In this document: piece by piece, positions 9,854 to 21,426 of the stretch | Numbering within the stretch: position 1 is the stretch's first letter | Layout of the letters: each line of letters opens with the position of its first letter | From: Boswellia sacra | Lineage: Eukaryota; Streptophyta; Magnoliopsida; Sapindales; Burseraceae | Reading direction: 5' to 3' | Assembly: GCA_013180625.2 (NCBI GenBank) | Contig: SNVD02013892.1 | Location: 1 to 64,000, forward strand | Length of the DNA stretch: 64,000 nt | Made by a program: the position numbers and the translations under genes | Notes under the pieces: generated by a model | Databases searched by the model: none | What the model was told of the DNA's origin: nothing | What the model saw: the letters and a program-made list of their open reading frames with translations, nothing else

Positions 9854-11233
9854 TGATGAACACTTAAATATGCATGTTTAATAAGAGTTTAGTTCATCAT
9901 ATTGCATTAATAGTGTCATTAAATTCCTCAACTTAAGCATATTTGTAGCATTTGCATCTTTGGAATTAATTTCTCTTAATTTTGGTTTTGTTACAGGTTT
10001 GGTAAAATGGGCATAACTCTCTATTTATAGATCAGAATGGTGCAATTCTTAATGTTTTGGAAAGCTGATTCAATTGTCTACAAGATTGCATTTCACAAGC
10101 ATAATCAAATTCGGGCTCTTAGTGGACCAAAATTGGGCTTGAAGTGAACCCATCTACAGTCTCGGCCCAGTCTGACCAGGCCTCAGTATTTGGACCGTAT
10201 CTCTCAAAATACGTATCCAAATTGTGCAAATCAATATGTTCTAGAAAGCTGAGAGAAATATCTACAACTTTCATGAAGACATGTGATTAAAATTCACAAC
10301 ATTTCGATGTCAAAATTGATGGTCAAAGTCGGTGCCTAATGATCCCAATTGTCAAAGATATTTACAACTAATATTTGACAATTATGCCCTTGTAATTTGA
10401 CAAGTTTGCCCCTGGATGTATCTATAAATAGAGGTGCCTTGTGACCCATTAGGGCATCTTGGCCTTGGCTGGAACATTTTGGCTTTGGCTAGGATCTTGT
10501 ATTGTGTTTTGTGTGTTTATGTTATTAATGAATTTCCTTTTTCTTGCATTTTATTTTCTTTCTATTATAATGTTCTTCTAATTTCTCTTTTGCTAAGGTA
10601 AAAGGGTGAAACCCTTGATATGAGAATAAGGATTCTCTAACCCTTAATATGTGCTTAATAATCTTAATCTTATAATGTTTATTCAATATGATTTATATTT
10701 ATTTCTTAATCAATCTTGACACCACTCGTAAAGTGGAGGTCTTGATCCATTGTCGACAATCCTTGGCACATCAAATGCTTGGATCCTTTCTAGATGACGT
10801 ATGGTTCTTCCTTACCGACACAAGTCTAGTTAGGAACCTTGATTTGTTGTAGACATATGGTGATTGGCACATTGGATGCTTGAACCCATTTACAAGTAGT
10901 GGTATAAATATTGGTAGCGAAACAAATATAATTCATATAACTAAAACGGGTTACTTATCCTTATTTGATATATCAAGGGCGGATCCCCTAACCTTAGCTT
11001 TCATTATTATTGTGTTGATCTCTTGTGTGATTCTCATTTATTATTTACGAACTTGTTCTTACTTATATTTGTTGATATTATCTTGTCATCTCTTTAAATC
11101 ATCAACATCATATTGTTTACTTTATAGTTTGTAGCGCTAAAATTCCCTTCCTCGTGGATCGACCCCAGTCTCACCGGGTTTTATTACTTCGACACTCCTA
11201 TACTTGGGAGACAATCCTTTTTCGGATGTGTCA
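9854..11233 (+). repeat. 3' LTR of the Athila-like element
   Basis: Starts TGATGAACAC directly after the polypurine tract and ends GGATGTGTCA. TATA box at 10423-10430. This copy lacks the adapter and gives the true sequence of the LTR's last 110 bp. A long ORF at 10880-11134 is LTR sequence and probably not a gene. Confidence 0.93.
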
Positions 11234-11338
11234 GGAAGCAACGTAGGAGCAAGAAGAGGATTTGCGAGAAAAGTATCCTTTCCTATTGGAGTGAATGGTC
11301 TTGAATTTCAAGGATGAAATTCTTTTAAGGGGGAGAGC
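11234..11338 (+). pseudogene. Remnant of Tekay/Del-like chromovirus pol C-terminus and polypurine tract
   Basis: Reads as the end of a chromodomain (EAT, stop, EQEEDLREKYPFLLE, stop); the stop TAG stands where family members have tryptophan. AATTTCAAGGATGAAATTC and TTTTAAGGGGGAGAGC follow, the standard run-up to the 3' LTR of this lineage. The rest of the element's interior must lie left of the window, displaced by the Athila insertion. Confidence 0.8.
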
Positions 11339-11518
11339 TGTAGCATCCCAAATTTTGTAACCTTAATGTGCTTAGAATATATACATTTATTAATGTGTAT
11401 ATGTATCTAAGTAATGTATTAATGAGTAAATGTGGGAGGATAAAATTGGAAAGATTTAGTTATTGAAGGGGCAAAATTGGAATTTGTGCATATATGATAA
11501 TTATATAAGAGAGGAGGG

Positions 11519-14500
11519 TGTGACACCCTAAATTTGTAAGTGTGTTTAACCTACATCTACGTTATAATATGTGTATTATTAGTATTATGAATTATGTGCA
11601 TGCCTAGGAGTGACATGCAATTAGATGAGAGAGGAAGGATCATATAGAAAGACTTAGAAACTTGAGGGACTAAACTGAAATTTGGCATAATTGGATAAGT
11701 TTATAAGGAGAAGCTTTGTGAGAAATCTAGAGAAAATTTTCATTTGCTTCTTGCTCTCCACTCTCCAGCTCCTTTCTCTTTCCATATCTTGGCTAAGGAA
11801 TCAAGGAAGAAGGAGGAAGAATTAAGCAAGGAAGAGGTAGAACTTACTTCCTTCTTTCATTTCTTGTATTTTTCTTGAAATTTTGAATGAAGTTAGAATG
11901 ATATAGCATGAGTTAGGGTATGTTTGTGTTGTGATAATCTAAAACATATTAGAAACCATAATTTATGATGAGTTATGATAAATTCAAGGATATGGGATGA
12001 TACTAGGAAATTAGAAAGAGGGTTTGAGTTTAAATCCTGCAGAGTCCATGTGCTAAGCAGTAGCTAGTCCAAAAAATTTTATAAATTCTAGGGCCACCTT
12101 CTGCTTTTGAAATTTCTATAGCTAAAACTAGACATATTTAGAAGTATGTAGAATTTTGAATCACTCAAAAACTAAAAGTATATGATTTTTGGTGGATTTT
12201 TGAATTTCTGACACTTAGGTTTTCCCCTATTTTGAAACAGAGTAGGGCGAACGAACCTAATTTGAGGGGACAAATCTTCATGAAAATATCTGATTTTTGG
12301 TGTGCAAAGCTCTGAACAGGTTTTCTATTAGTGCATAAATTTTCATGAATTTTAGAGTTTTGTACGAATTTTTGTGAGTTTTCAAAAATAGACTTATAAA
12401 ACTAAGAATATAAATTTTCAGAACAGAGTGTATGAAGTAAATTACTTTTGATTGAACTAAACTCATTATAAAATCATGATTTTTGGTGAGATGGCTTTTA
12501 TATATGTCTATAACTAGACTAAAAAATTTGGTAAAGATTTGATTATTGTAGAATTTTATAAAATTCTTCAAAATGGCACTACTCAGTTAAGAAGTCTGTA
12601 GGCAGGATTTTTGTGTGAACAAACTAAGGGTTTCAAGTGCCACATAGCCTTATTTTGATTTCATAAATTTCATGGAACATTGTACATATGTTTATTTGAT
12701 CTCCATGAAATTTGGTGAGGATTGGGACAAGTTTCCTCCTACTACAGTTATTCAACCGAGTACGTGTATATTGTTGAATTGTTAGTAAAACTCAATTAGC
12801 GGTTAAGTGTTTGCTAACTCTTAAGGAATGTGATGATTTCTGGGTGGGAATTAAGATTTATGGTGAATCGAATCAGGTAAGTAAGCTAAACCCATTCTAA
12901 GAACACAATAAAATTGTTAGTATGCTTTATGTAATAATTGCGCAATGTGATGCTGCTGAATGCTAGTATTATAGGAACTAAGTGTTGTTGTTGTGATAAA
13001 GGGAAAACTTGACTTGGAACTTGTGTTATCAAATTTGAAATGTGAACTCATTAATGGCATGCGATGTGTTATGAATCTAATATGTGATGGCATTGAATTA
13101 TGCCATGATTTTTTATATGTGATTTTTGGAGTGTGTGTTTATGATTTTGATATGTGATTTCCTGAAAGTGTGCTTTTGACTTTGATATGAGATTTCAGGA
13201 ATTTTCTTTGAGATGATATGTGATGGTCTAGAAATGGGCAAATGGCCGTATATATGCTTGCATGAAATCTGTGTATTTTGTGAAATAGTATGTGAGAAGC
13301 TCAACATAAAGCTTCGTTTATGAGACGGAACATGAATGTTGGCATGTGAAGGCATGCACTAATATGTAATGTGTTATGAAATGTGAATTTGCGTGCCAAA
13401 ATCTTGGGGAAAACATTGAATGTTTATTATGTAACTCATGCGTGGGGGCTACCTCTCTAAATTGTATGGGGTCACCTCTTTAAGGTTATAGACCACAAAG
13501 TGTCACACACAATACAAAGTACCACATGCTTGTGAGGCTAGTGGATGCATTCCAAGGCTAAAGTGAGACTAAGATGCCTGTGAAAACAAAACTGTGTAGG
13601 CTAAAATGAGATTGAGATGCCTATGGAAACAAAATTGTGCAGGTTAAAGTGAGACTGAGATGTCTGTGGAAACAAAACTGTGTAGGCTAAAGCGAGATTG
13701 AGATGCCCAGAGTGGAAAATAGACTGACATCATTCAGATTGTCGGACTAGCTTCAAATTTGTGATGAAATGTGTTCTATGCCCCCAAGGTTATATTGAAA
13801 TTCGAAAAGTGAATGTATGAATGAAATAAGTACATATGTGATATAGGTATACAATTGTGACTATGTGTGATATAGGTGCACACTTGTGATACCATGTTAT
13901 ATATGTGTACACTTGTGACTATATGTAATATATGTGTGCACGTGTGATATATGCGTCCCTAACGTCATGTGAAAATGAAAAGATGAACATATATGTATGT
14001 GTAATAAGATTTGGCCTAAAAATGGCACATGTGAGATGAGACATGTACATGTGTGTATGTATGTGTATTTGTATATGTATCTGTATGTGATAAGAAAAAG
14101 TCACATATGGAAGTGAAACATGAGTATGTGCGTTTGTGTAATGGGAAGGGCCTAAGGGAGGCATGTATGCAATGTAAAAAAAGTTTATATAAGTGTATAG
14201 ATAAAGGGATTGGTCTGAAAAAGGTACATATGAAAGAAAACTAATAACGGTATGGAGGTATAAGTGATGAAGAGGAGTTAAAAGTTATAGGCCAAAATAC
14301 ATAATTGGCGTAGGGGCGCCAGTACTGACACGTAGGAGCGCAACCCCAAATGATCTAAAAGCTCTTAGGCAGAAAGGTGGCGCAAGCATGCAACTCATTT
14401 GCCACAGGAGTGCCACTCTGAGAATCTGAAATTCAAATGAACTAGAGACTTGGCGCCACTACGCCAGCCCTTCCACGCAGAAGCGCGACTGACGTATTCT

Positions 14501-14808
14501 AAATAATGATTTCTGACTTCTACATCAGGTAACTTATGACTGGGGAGAAAAGCAATGAATATTAATTTCAGTATACTTAAATTTTTGTTGAGTATTCATT
14601 GCTAAAGCCATTATTTAGCTTACTTACTAAGTGATTACTCACTAAATTTTATTATATGCCTCCGGTGATTAATATTGCTCAAGTTAGAGAGGATTTTGGT
14701 AGAACAACAATGAAGTTCCCTTGACAACCATAGGCCACTGTGATATTAAAAAATATTGATCATTGTTTTGGAGTCGCATTCTAGACCTTTAAGGTATGAG
14801 GTGTTGCA
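11519..14808 (+). mobile_element. Solo LTR of a related Tekay-like element, nested
   Basis: Begins TGTGACACCCTAAATTTG and ends GGTGTTGCA. The flanks GAGGG (11514-11518) and GGGGG (14809-14813) match at four of five bases, fitting an aged 5-bp target duplication. It has no interior, so it probably arose by LTR-LTR recombination. It is homologous to, but well diverged from, the LTR it interrupts. Confidence 0.72.
13555..13709 (+). repeat. 43-bp tandem repeat, about 3.6 copies, in the nested LTR
   Basis: Units starting AGGCTAAA/AGGTTAAA at 13555, 13598, 13641 and 13684, each followed by GAGACT/GAGATT...AGATGCCT...GGAAACAAAA. Confidence 0.85.
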
Positions 14809-15694
14809 GGGGGACCTGAGATATCTAGAGTATTCACTTGCTTCATTTTCCATCACCCCAACTCTCTCTTTTTCTCTCTTGCAGTCCAAAAATTGAAGGG
14901 AGTAAAGGAATTCTTGAAGGAAATCAAGGTAGAAATCATCCTCTTCTTCAACTTCTAGTGTTTAGTTATAGATTTCTGTGAGGAAATGTTAGATTAATCC
15001 ATGGTTAATAGTGTGTTTATGTTATGTATATCATGAGACATGATAGAAATCATAAATTTTGGTAGGTTACACATGATTCAAGTAGATTTGGATGAGGATT
15101 TAGAATTTAGAAATGAGATTTGAGCTCAAATGCTGTAGGGTCTTACACTGAGCAGTATAGGGTACGAAAATTCTCAAAAAAATCTAGGGCTATTTTTTTG
15201 CTCTAAAATGTTTACTTGATGAACTAGACATGTCAAGGGTTTTATAAAATTTTGAATCACTCAAAAATTCGAAGTGTGTGATTTATGGTGAATTTTTGAA
15301 GTTGCTAGAACGAATTTGAATTTTTCCTATTTTGAAACAAAGCATGGGGAATGAATCTTAATTGAGGGACCAAATCTTCATAAAAACTCTTGATTTTTAG
15401 TATAAAAGACTTTGAACATATTTTCTTTTAGATTAAAAATGTTCAAGGTCTTTGGAGCTTTGCTTGAATTGTTATGATTTTTCAAAGTTGGGTTAGTGAA
15501 ACTGAAAACTTCAATTTTCAAAATAGAGCAAACAAAATAAATTGCTTTTGACCATCCTAAACTCCTTAAAAAGGTGTGATTTTTGGTGAGATGACTTATA
15601 TTTGTGTCTATTATTTGACTAAAAAGTTTTGTAAAGATTTGATTTTTGTATAATTTTATAAAGTTCTTCAAAGCAATGTTGCTCAAAGACCTAT

Positions 15695-17645
15695 TGTAAA
15701 CACTAGATTTTTTAGGCTCGAGAATGAAGTGAAGATGAATGTTGAGCAAAAAATGACCGAAATGCCCTTGAGAGTCAAGAAGAGTAGAGTGAAGCGAAGT
15801 TGGTGAAGAGTCTGAAAAACTAACATATGACTTTGAAAAATCACAGAAAATAATCTAAGAGGAATCTGATGGTGAATCATATACTGTTGCAAAGCTACGG
15901 GTGTCTAGTTTTATAGAAATTACGGATCACAAATCGAAGTTGAATTCCAAAAGTTATGTGCGATCAAAGGAGCAAATGTTTGAAAGGACTACATCGAAGG
16001 ATGATAAAAAAAGAAGGAGCGGAAAGGAAATTGGCCGGCTAGCCATCAGACAGCCGCTCAACTGTTGGCCAATGGCCACCCGGCTATCTGAAGATGGCTG
16101 CCCGGCCCTTGTTGGTTTATTTCTGGAAATTTACTTAGAAAACTTCCTTTTTCGTTTGTGCCCCTCTCCTATATAAACCCTACTCCCTCAACTTTGCAAT
16201 TCACACCGATTGTCGAATATAATCATTTCTTTCTCTCTCTTGAAAACACGCTCAAGAATTTGAGAAGTCTTTTTCAATATAATTTTTTAGGTGTTCTATT
16301 GCTCTAAACCTATAAACCTAGAAAGGGTACGTCTTGAGAGCAGAATTTTCTCCTCCCTCCTATTCTCGCTTTTACTTTTCTTGCTTAGAAAAAAGCATGT
16401 TTAGGATTTTATTTTATGCTTAGGAGGATTTTTAGGGTTTTAATGTATCGTTCTAACCCAATTTGTTTTGCAAGATGGAAATGCTTGTTAAGGTAAGTCA
16501 TCTTTCCTTTCCTTATTTAGAAACATGCTTAGGAATTTAATTTCTTCGCGAATACTTAGAATCATGACTAAGAAAACATGCTTAGAATCATGCTTAAGAG
16601 CACATGATTAGAAATATACTAAGAAAATTTACTTGCTTTAATGAATGTTAGGAAATAGCATAGAATAGGTAAGAAATATCGTTTTGCCCTTGAATGTCTT
16701 GTTTGAGCTATAATAGCTACGATTGATATCAATTATTTGAATTAGGCTAAAAATGCCATGATTAGGCTAGAATATGCCATGAATGACATGTTAGGCTAGA
16801 AATATCATGATAATTGATATGAATTATGCTAGAATAGCAATAGGTAGAATACCATGATAGAATTTATCAAATCTAGGCTAGAATGCCATGATATTAGATT
16901 ATGGCTTTGTTTGATTTATAATTTTTTTCATTTATGAAAGTATGAATATACCATGATTAGAAGTATAATTGAATGATTGTATAATGCCATGAAAGAGGCT
17001 TGATAAGCTTGAATAGACTCACATGTGATGGTGAGGAATTCACTATTTATTTAGTCTCGAATTGAATGTCTTGATATGCATGAATATGCTTTCTATTATT
17101 GAATGCTTCAATCATATGAATACATGAATGTTATATTGGAAGTGTTAAAATAGAATTTACTTTATTGTTGAATAACAACTATTGTAATCTTCTTCCCATT
17201 CCCACACGTTTGAAAGGATTTGTAACTCTATTCTCCTCCCTCTTTATTTGTATGAATGTAAAACTGTCATTGATCGAATAATCACCTCATATGCTTAAAG
17301 AAGATAAAAATGGAATGTGTGCACAAAATCAAACACTTAAGCGGACTAAGTAACAGTGCAAGCTATTCTAATTTGGTATTTCCTAAGTGGAGGTCGGATT
17401 TACATCTGGGCGGGTCGAAAGACTCGTACCTGACTTTCCAAACCTATCTCTGAAAGAACGAGGACAGTTTAAGTCCCAAAGTGAGGGATCGGATTGCCCC
17501 CATTCATTCCCAGTTGAATAACTGGGTGGCGACTCCTTTCTCTAGATGTGTCCATGGCTCGTTTGTGTTCTCTTAAGTCTCAAAAGAGGCTTTGATATAG
17601 TGTCATGGTCGCAAACGCTCTGGCATGATGAAAGCCCTGTTCACA
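15695..17645 (+). mobile_element. Tat/Ogre-like solo LTR with perfect target duplication
   Basis: 1951 bp from TGTAAACAC to TGTTCACA, flanked by CCTAT at 15690-15694 and 17646-17650. Removing it restores alignment of the surrounding LTR to its relative at 12570-12650. The opening (TGTAAACACTAGATTTTTTAGG) and the closing GGGTGGCGACTCC block resemble Tat/Ogre LTRs. A TATATAAA box at 16170-16177 would be its promoter. A 91-aa ORF at 15901-16176 shows no recognisable domain. Confidence 0.88.
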
Positions 17646-18329
17646 CCTATGGATAGAATTTTGTATAGATAACATTAAGGGATTTTAAAGGATATATATA
17701 GTCTTATTTTAATCCAATAAAATTCAAGGGATACAATATATGTGTTAACTTGAGTCCCACAAATTTTGGTGATGATTAGGATGAGTATTTTCTCAATACA
17801 ATTATTCAACCAACTATGTGTGTGTGTAGTGTTTAATTACTAATGAAGTCATTTGGGTGGTTGAATATTTGCTAAACCTTAAGAAACTTGATGATTTCTA
17901 GGTGGAAATCGAGATCAACTTACGAAGCTAATCAAGTAAGTAGCTAGACCCTTTTATGAGGACAAAATTGATTGTTTATTTGCAATGAGATTTAAACCAT
18001 TATAAATGTGTGTGGATGGAATGTGAATGGGACCATGAAAACATGAACCTTGATATGAAATGATGTGTTTGAGATTTATAGTTGATTTATGGGAAGTGTG
18101 GTTATGCACACTTGGATGCGTATGTGAGCTATGAGGTGTGTGAATACGCAAACTTAGATATGCATGTGAGATATAGAACAATTGAATTTGATAATGTGTA
18201 TATGAAATATGGTGTGAAAAGGCATGGATAGCCTTTGATAATTAAATTGTTTGTGTGTAAAGGTGTGATTCATGTCTAATATATTAGGACACTCAACTTT
18301 TCTATGTGGTAAGCAATATATAATTATGT

Positions 18330-18788
18330 GGTGTGTATCAACGACAATACGTAATGGTTGACTAGTGACCATTGAAATATGTCATTGACGGCGATACATA
18401 ATGGATGACATATTTCCTAAAATGAATTAATGAAAATATGTCATTGACGATGATATGTAACGGGTGACTTATGGCCACTTGAGTATACCATTGACGGTGA
18501 TACATAACGAATGATATATCTCTTAAGAATGATGGTAGAAATTGCGTCACCGACGGTGATACGTAATGGATGACCAGTGGCCTACATATTTTGCCATTGA
18601 CGGTGATATGTAATGGATGACAACTCTCGAAAAATGATTATTAAGAATATTAGTCACTGACGGTGATACGTAACGGGTGACTAGGCCACTCAGATAGACC
18701 ACCGACGGCGATACGTAACGAGCGGTATATCCCTCTAAATATGTGCTGCATAAAACATCTCATTGACGATGATACGTAACGGAAGATA
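18330..18788 (+). repeat. Array of nine short hairpin-forming repeats
   Basis: About every 50-60 bp the motif GACGGTGATACGTAACGG recurs, flanked by short inverted arms such as GTCAT...ATGAC and GTCAC...GTGAC. Nine copies are recognisable; arms vary together in some copies. Confidence 0.75.
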
Positions 18789-19720
18789 TGTTTTGAATGT
18801 GAAACATGAGAAAGTCCTACCACTAGTGTGAGTATTGTGTCCTTAGAGTTTGTGCTCTAAATGTGTTTAAAACGAATAATGCACACTTTTGAGACTTATG
18901 AGTTAAACAAATGGCTATGAATGAAAAATGTAGTTATAGTGTCCTTAAGATATGCTCCAATGTGTATAAAGTGTGTTCTAAACGTGTTTTAAGTGAGCTA
19001 AATAAGACACTTGTGTCAGGTGAGTAAAGTTACTTTTGTGTATGTTGAATGAAGTACATGTGTCATGTGAGCAAAGGAAATGGCTTATGTTTAATGGCCA
19101 AAACAGACAGTTGGCGTCGCAGTGCCATACTGTGCACGCAGGAGCAGCGGCTCTATATTGCATTTGAAATTGAGGTAGAAATTGGTGCCGAAGCACCAAC
19201 CCTATTTGCAAATGTTGTTTCAGGCAGAAAATCGACGTAGTCGCGCAATAAGAATGGCGTAGGAGCGCCAATCTTTGAATGCAAAATCTATGAGGAATCC
19301 GAGACTTGGCACCACTGTGCCAAGTGCCCTGCACCGGAGTGCAAATCGTATTTTTTGGATACTATTCATCTGACATGTGGGTGAAGAAATGATTGTTTGT
19401 ACTTTAAGAAAAGAATACGTATTACGTTTTCTTTGGTTTATTTCTACATGATTCATCTCAATGTTCTAGTTTTAGCTGTTTACTGAGTATTATACTCACT
19501 AATTCTGTTGTATACCTTAGGTGAGTATTAGATTACGAATAGTGGAGGACTTTTGGCATAACAACACGAAATTCCCTTGGTAACCGTCGATCCACTGCAG
19601 AAAATTTCATTTTATGTGTATGAATCATCGTTTGATTCCTTTGGATCGGAATTATAATTAGAATGCTGTGATGGTTTCCTATTTAATATTATGTATTGTT
19701 CAAGGTTACAGGGTGTGACA

Positions 19721-20929
19721 TAGTAAGAGTAAAAGCATTCCAAGTATGAATAGGAAGTTATATCTTCAAATCCGTGCTCAATCCCAAGTCCAAAATATCG
19801 AAACCCAAGACAGTCATCTCTCGTTGACTAAACTTTAAAATAAAAAAACTTTTACTGGCTGACAGTTGCAGTTGAACAATTGTCTGGTTTTGCCAACTTA
19901 GACAACATCGAATATCATGCATATATCAAGTATGAACCAGCCTGTATCCTGTACAGGGTAACATGGTGTAACTGAGATGCTGGTTAATTCATTTTCTTGC
20001 TAACATATTGCATCTGTGGAAGTGGCAGATTTATGATGAACCCTGGTGGGTTTGAAGGCCGATCCACAGACAAGAACTGGGCTTTGTTTATATATATATA
20101 TTTATATTGGTCTCTGTGAAGTGTGAACTTCATCCAGCTATATTATAGAAATTATCAGTAAAGGCAAACATACAACCGTTTATTTAGGCGTTTGCACGTG
20201 CAGTGGATTAGTCTTCAACCATATCCTGCAATAGCACTCCCGATTAGTAGCTGTTTGAAAATTATAGATTTGAAATATCATTTATAAGATTCAAAATTAA
20301 GAAAAGTACTTTTAATATTGATTAAAAATATTCTGTTTTTATTTCATAATTTTCAGTTAAAATAAGCATATATGGGATTGTGGTCTAAAGTTTATAATAC
20401 TTTTGGGAAAAATACTTATACAAATATTTGTCGATATACTTGGTCATATTCCAATTCCATGTATGCCTCATATGCAAGTGCTGGTAGCCCAATACAATCA
20501 TACTTTGTATGCAGTCGACATAAAATAGTTAATACATGTGCGTAGACTTGAAGAATTAGATCACATAAGCAAGTCAATAGCTGAGATTTTATAAGAAGAG
20601 AGATGTTCGTAAATGGTGCAATCAAACAGACGGCTCCAGTTGTCAACCAAAGCAGCAATTCTGCGCAACACTAAATGGTCCCTCTCGCACCAAAAAATTA
20701 CCTTAATTCGAAAGTCCCCACGTTCCACTAAACAATTTAGAAGTACTCGTAACTTGACTCATAATAGAGCATAGTCCATGCACGGTTGGTTGGGTTAAGC
20801 AACAAAACTTGATGGGAAATTTCAACGAGCTCCTTTAACAATGCGAAGACTTCTACGTCTTCGCCATGTGAAATATGTCTCGGTCACTGAGCTTCCTATT
20901 GCAAGATTCTCTCTCTGTAATGCTGTACA
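19721..20929. other. Intergenic DNA upstream of the BRO1 gene
   Basis: AT-rich single-copy-looking sequence with a short TATATATA run near 20090. I see no gene, RNA or element end here. The part nearest 20900 is presumably promoter. Confidence 0.6.
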
Positions 20930-20936
20930 TATATAT
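20930..20936 (+). promoter_or_regulatory. Probable TATA box of the BRO1 gene
   Basis: TATATAT within GTACATATATATCTGC, about 70 bp before a CT-rich leader and the candidate 5' UTR splice donor at 21009. Position fits; no transcript start is known. Confidence 0.5.
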
Positions 20937-21426
20937 CTGCATTTCTAAATGATGCACCGAAGAAGCTTCACTTCTCTCTCACAAATCTCTTTCCTCTCTC
21001 TTTTGCCAGTAAGTCATTTCAAGATCCCCCACTTAGCTATTTGTATTTTCTTAAATATTGTTTTCAGGATTATTGTGGTTGTGGATTGGATTTAGTTTGT
21101 CAGTCTAAACATTAATTTTATAGTTTTCTCTATTTAATAAAAATGATAAATCTACCTGCTCTTGCCACCTGCATTTCAATCTTATTCAGTTCCATTAAAG
21201 TCTCTTTTATATTTATGTATCAACTGGTGCAACTAAATAATTTTATTTCTGGACCGACTTTATATTATGGTCTTATCTGTTACCATTTATGCATGCCCAT
21301 ATGCTAAATTAATCATCTTTTGTCAACATTTATTTCTCTTTTTAATGGAAATGAATTGGAAAGAGTTGGATGAATATTGAGTCTTGTGTAGGATGCTATG
21401 CTTGAAACAAGTCGCCGGCGGAGAGA

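Larger units (their letters stand above)
1..11233 (+). mobile_element. Athila-like Ty3/gypsy LTR retrotransposon carrying extra genes
   Basis: Two LTRs of about 1.38 kb flank an 8.5-kb interior with a tRNA-Asp-type primer site, gag, protease, RT, RNase H, integrase, three further ORFs and a polypurine tract. The RT (SDSKWVSP, RMCIDYRKLN, FMDDLTV) and gag (LRLFPFSL-like, CPHHG) match the Athila lineage, as I know it. The interior is in LTR order PBS-gag-PR-RT-RH-INT-accessory-PPT. The LTRs differ by a few percent, so the insertion is not brand new. Base 1 corresponds to LTR base 4 judged from the 3' copy, so the 5' target duplication cannot be seen; the 3' flank starts GGAAG. The element sits inside the 3' part of a Tekay-like element. 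gag-pol carries stops and frameshifts, so it looks non-autonomous. Confidence 0.93.
11339..19720 (+). repeat. 3' LTR of the Tekay/Del-like element, split by two nested solo LTRs
   Basis: Pieces at 11339-11518, 14809-15694 and 17651-19720 join into one LTR of about 3.1 kb, running from TGTAGCATCCC to GGTGTGACA. Aligned against the nested LTR 11519-14808, the pieces are collinear along their length (for example TTTTGAATCACTCAAAAA at 12150 and 15250; the STOP-rich GGTAAGTAAGCT block at 12880 and 17940). No genes. It contains a hairpin-repeat array at 18330-18788 and GC-rich palindromic motifs at about 19100-19350. Confidence 0.8.

Noticed and set aside
10880..11134. 84-codon ORF in the 3' LTR
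   Set aside because: The 5' LTR copy of the frame is broken and no domain is visible; treated as LTR sequence.
18330..18788. CRISPR-like array
   Set aside because: Plant LTR context, degenerate units with self-complementary arms and no uniform spacers.
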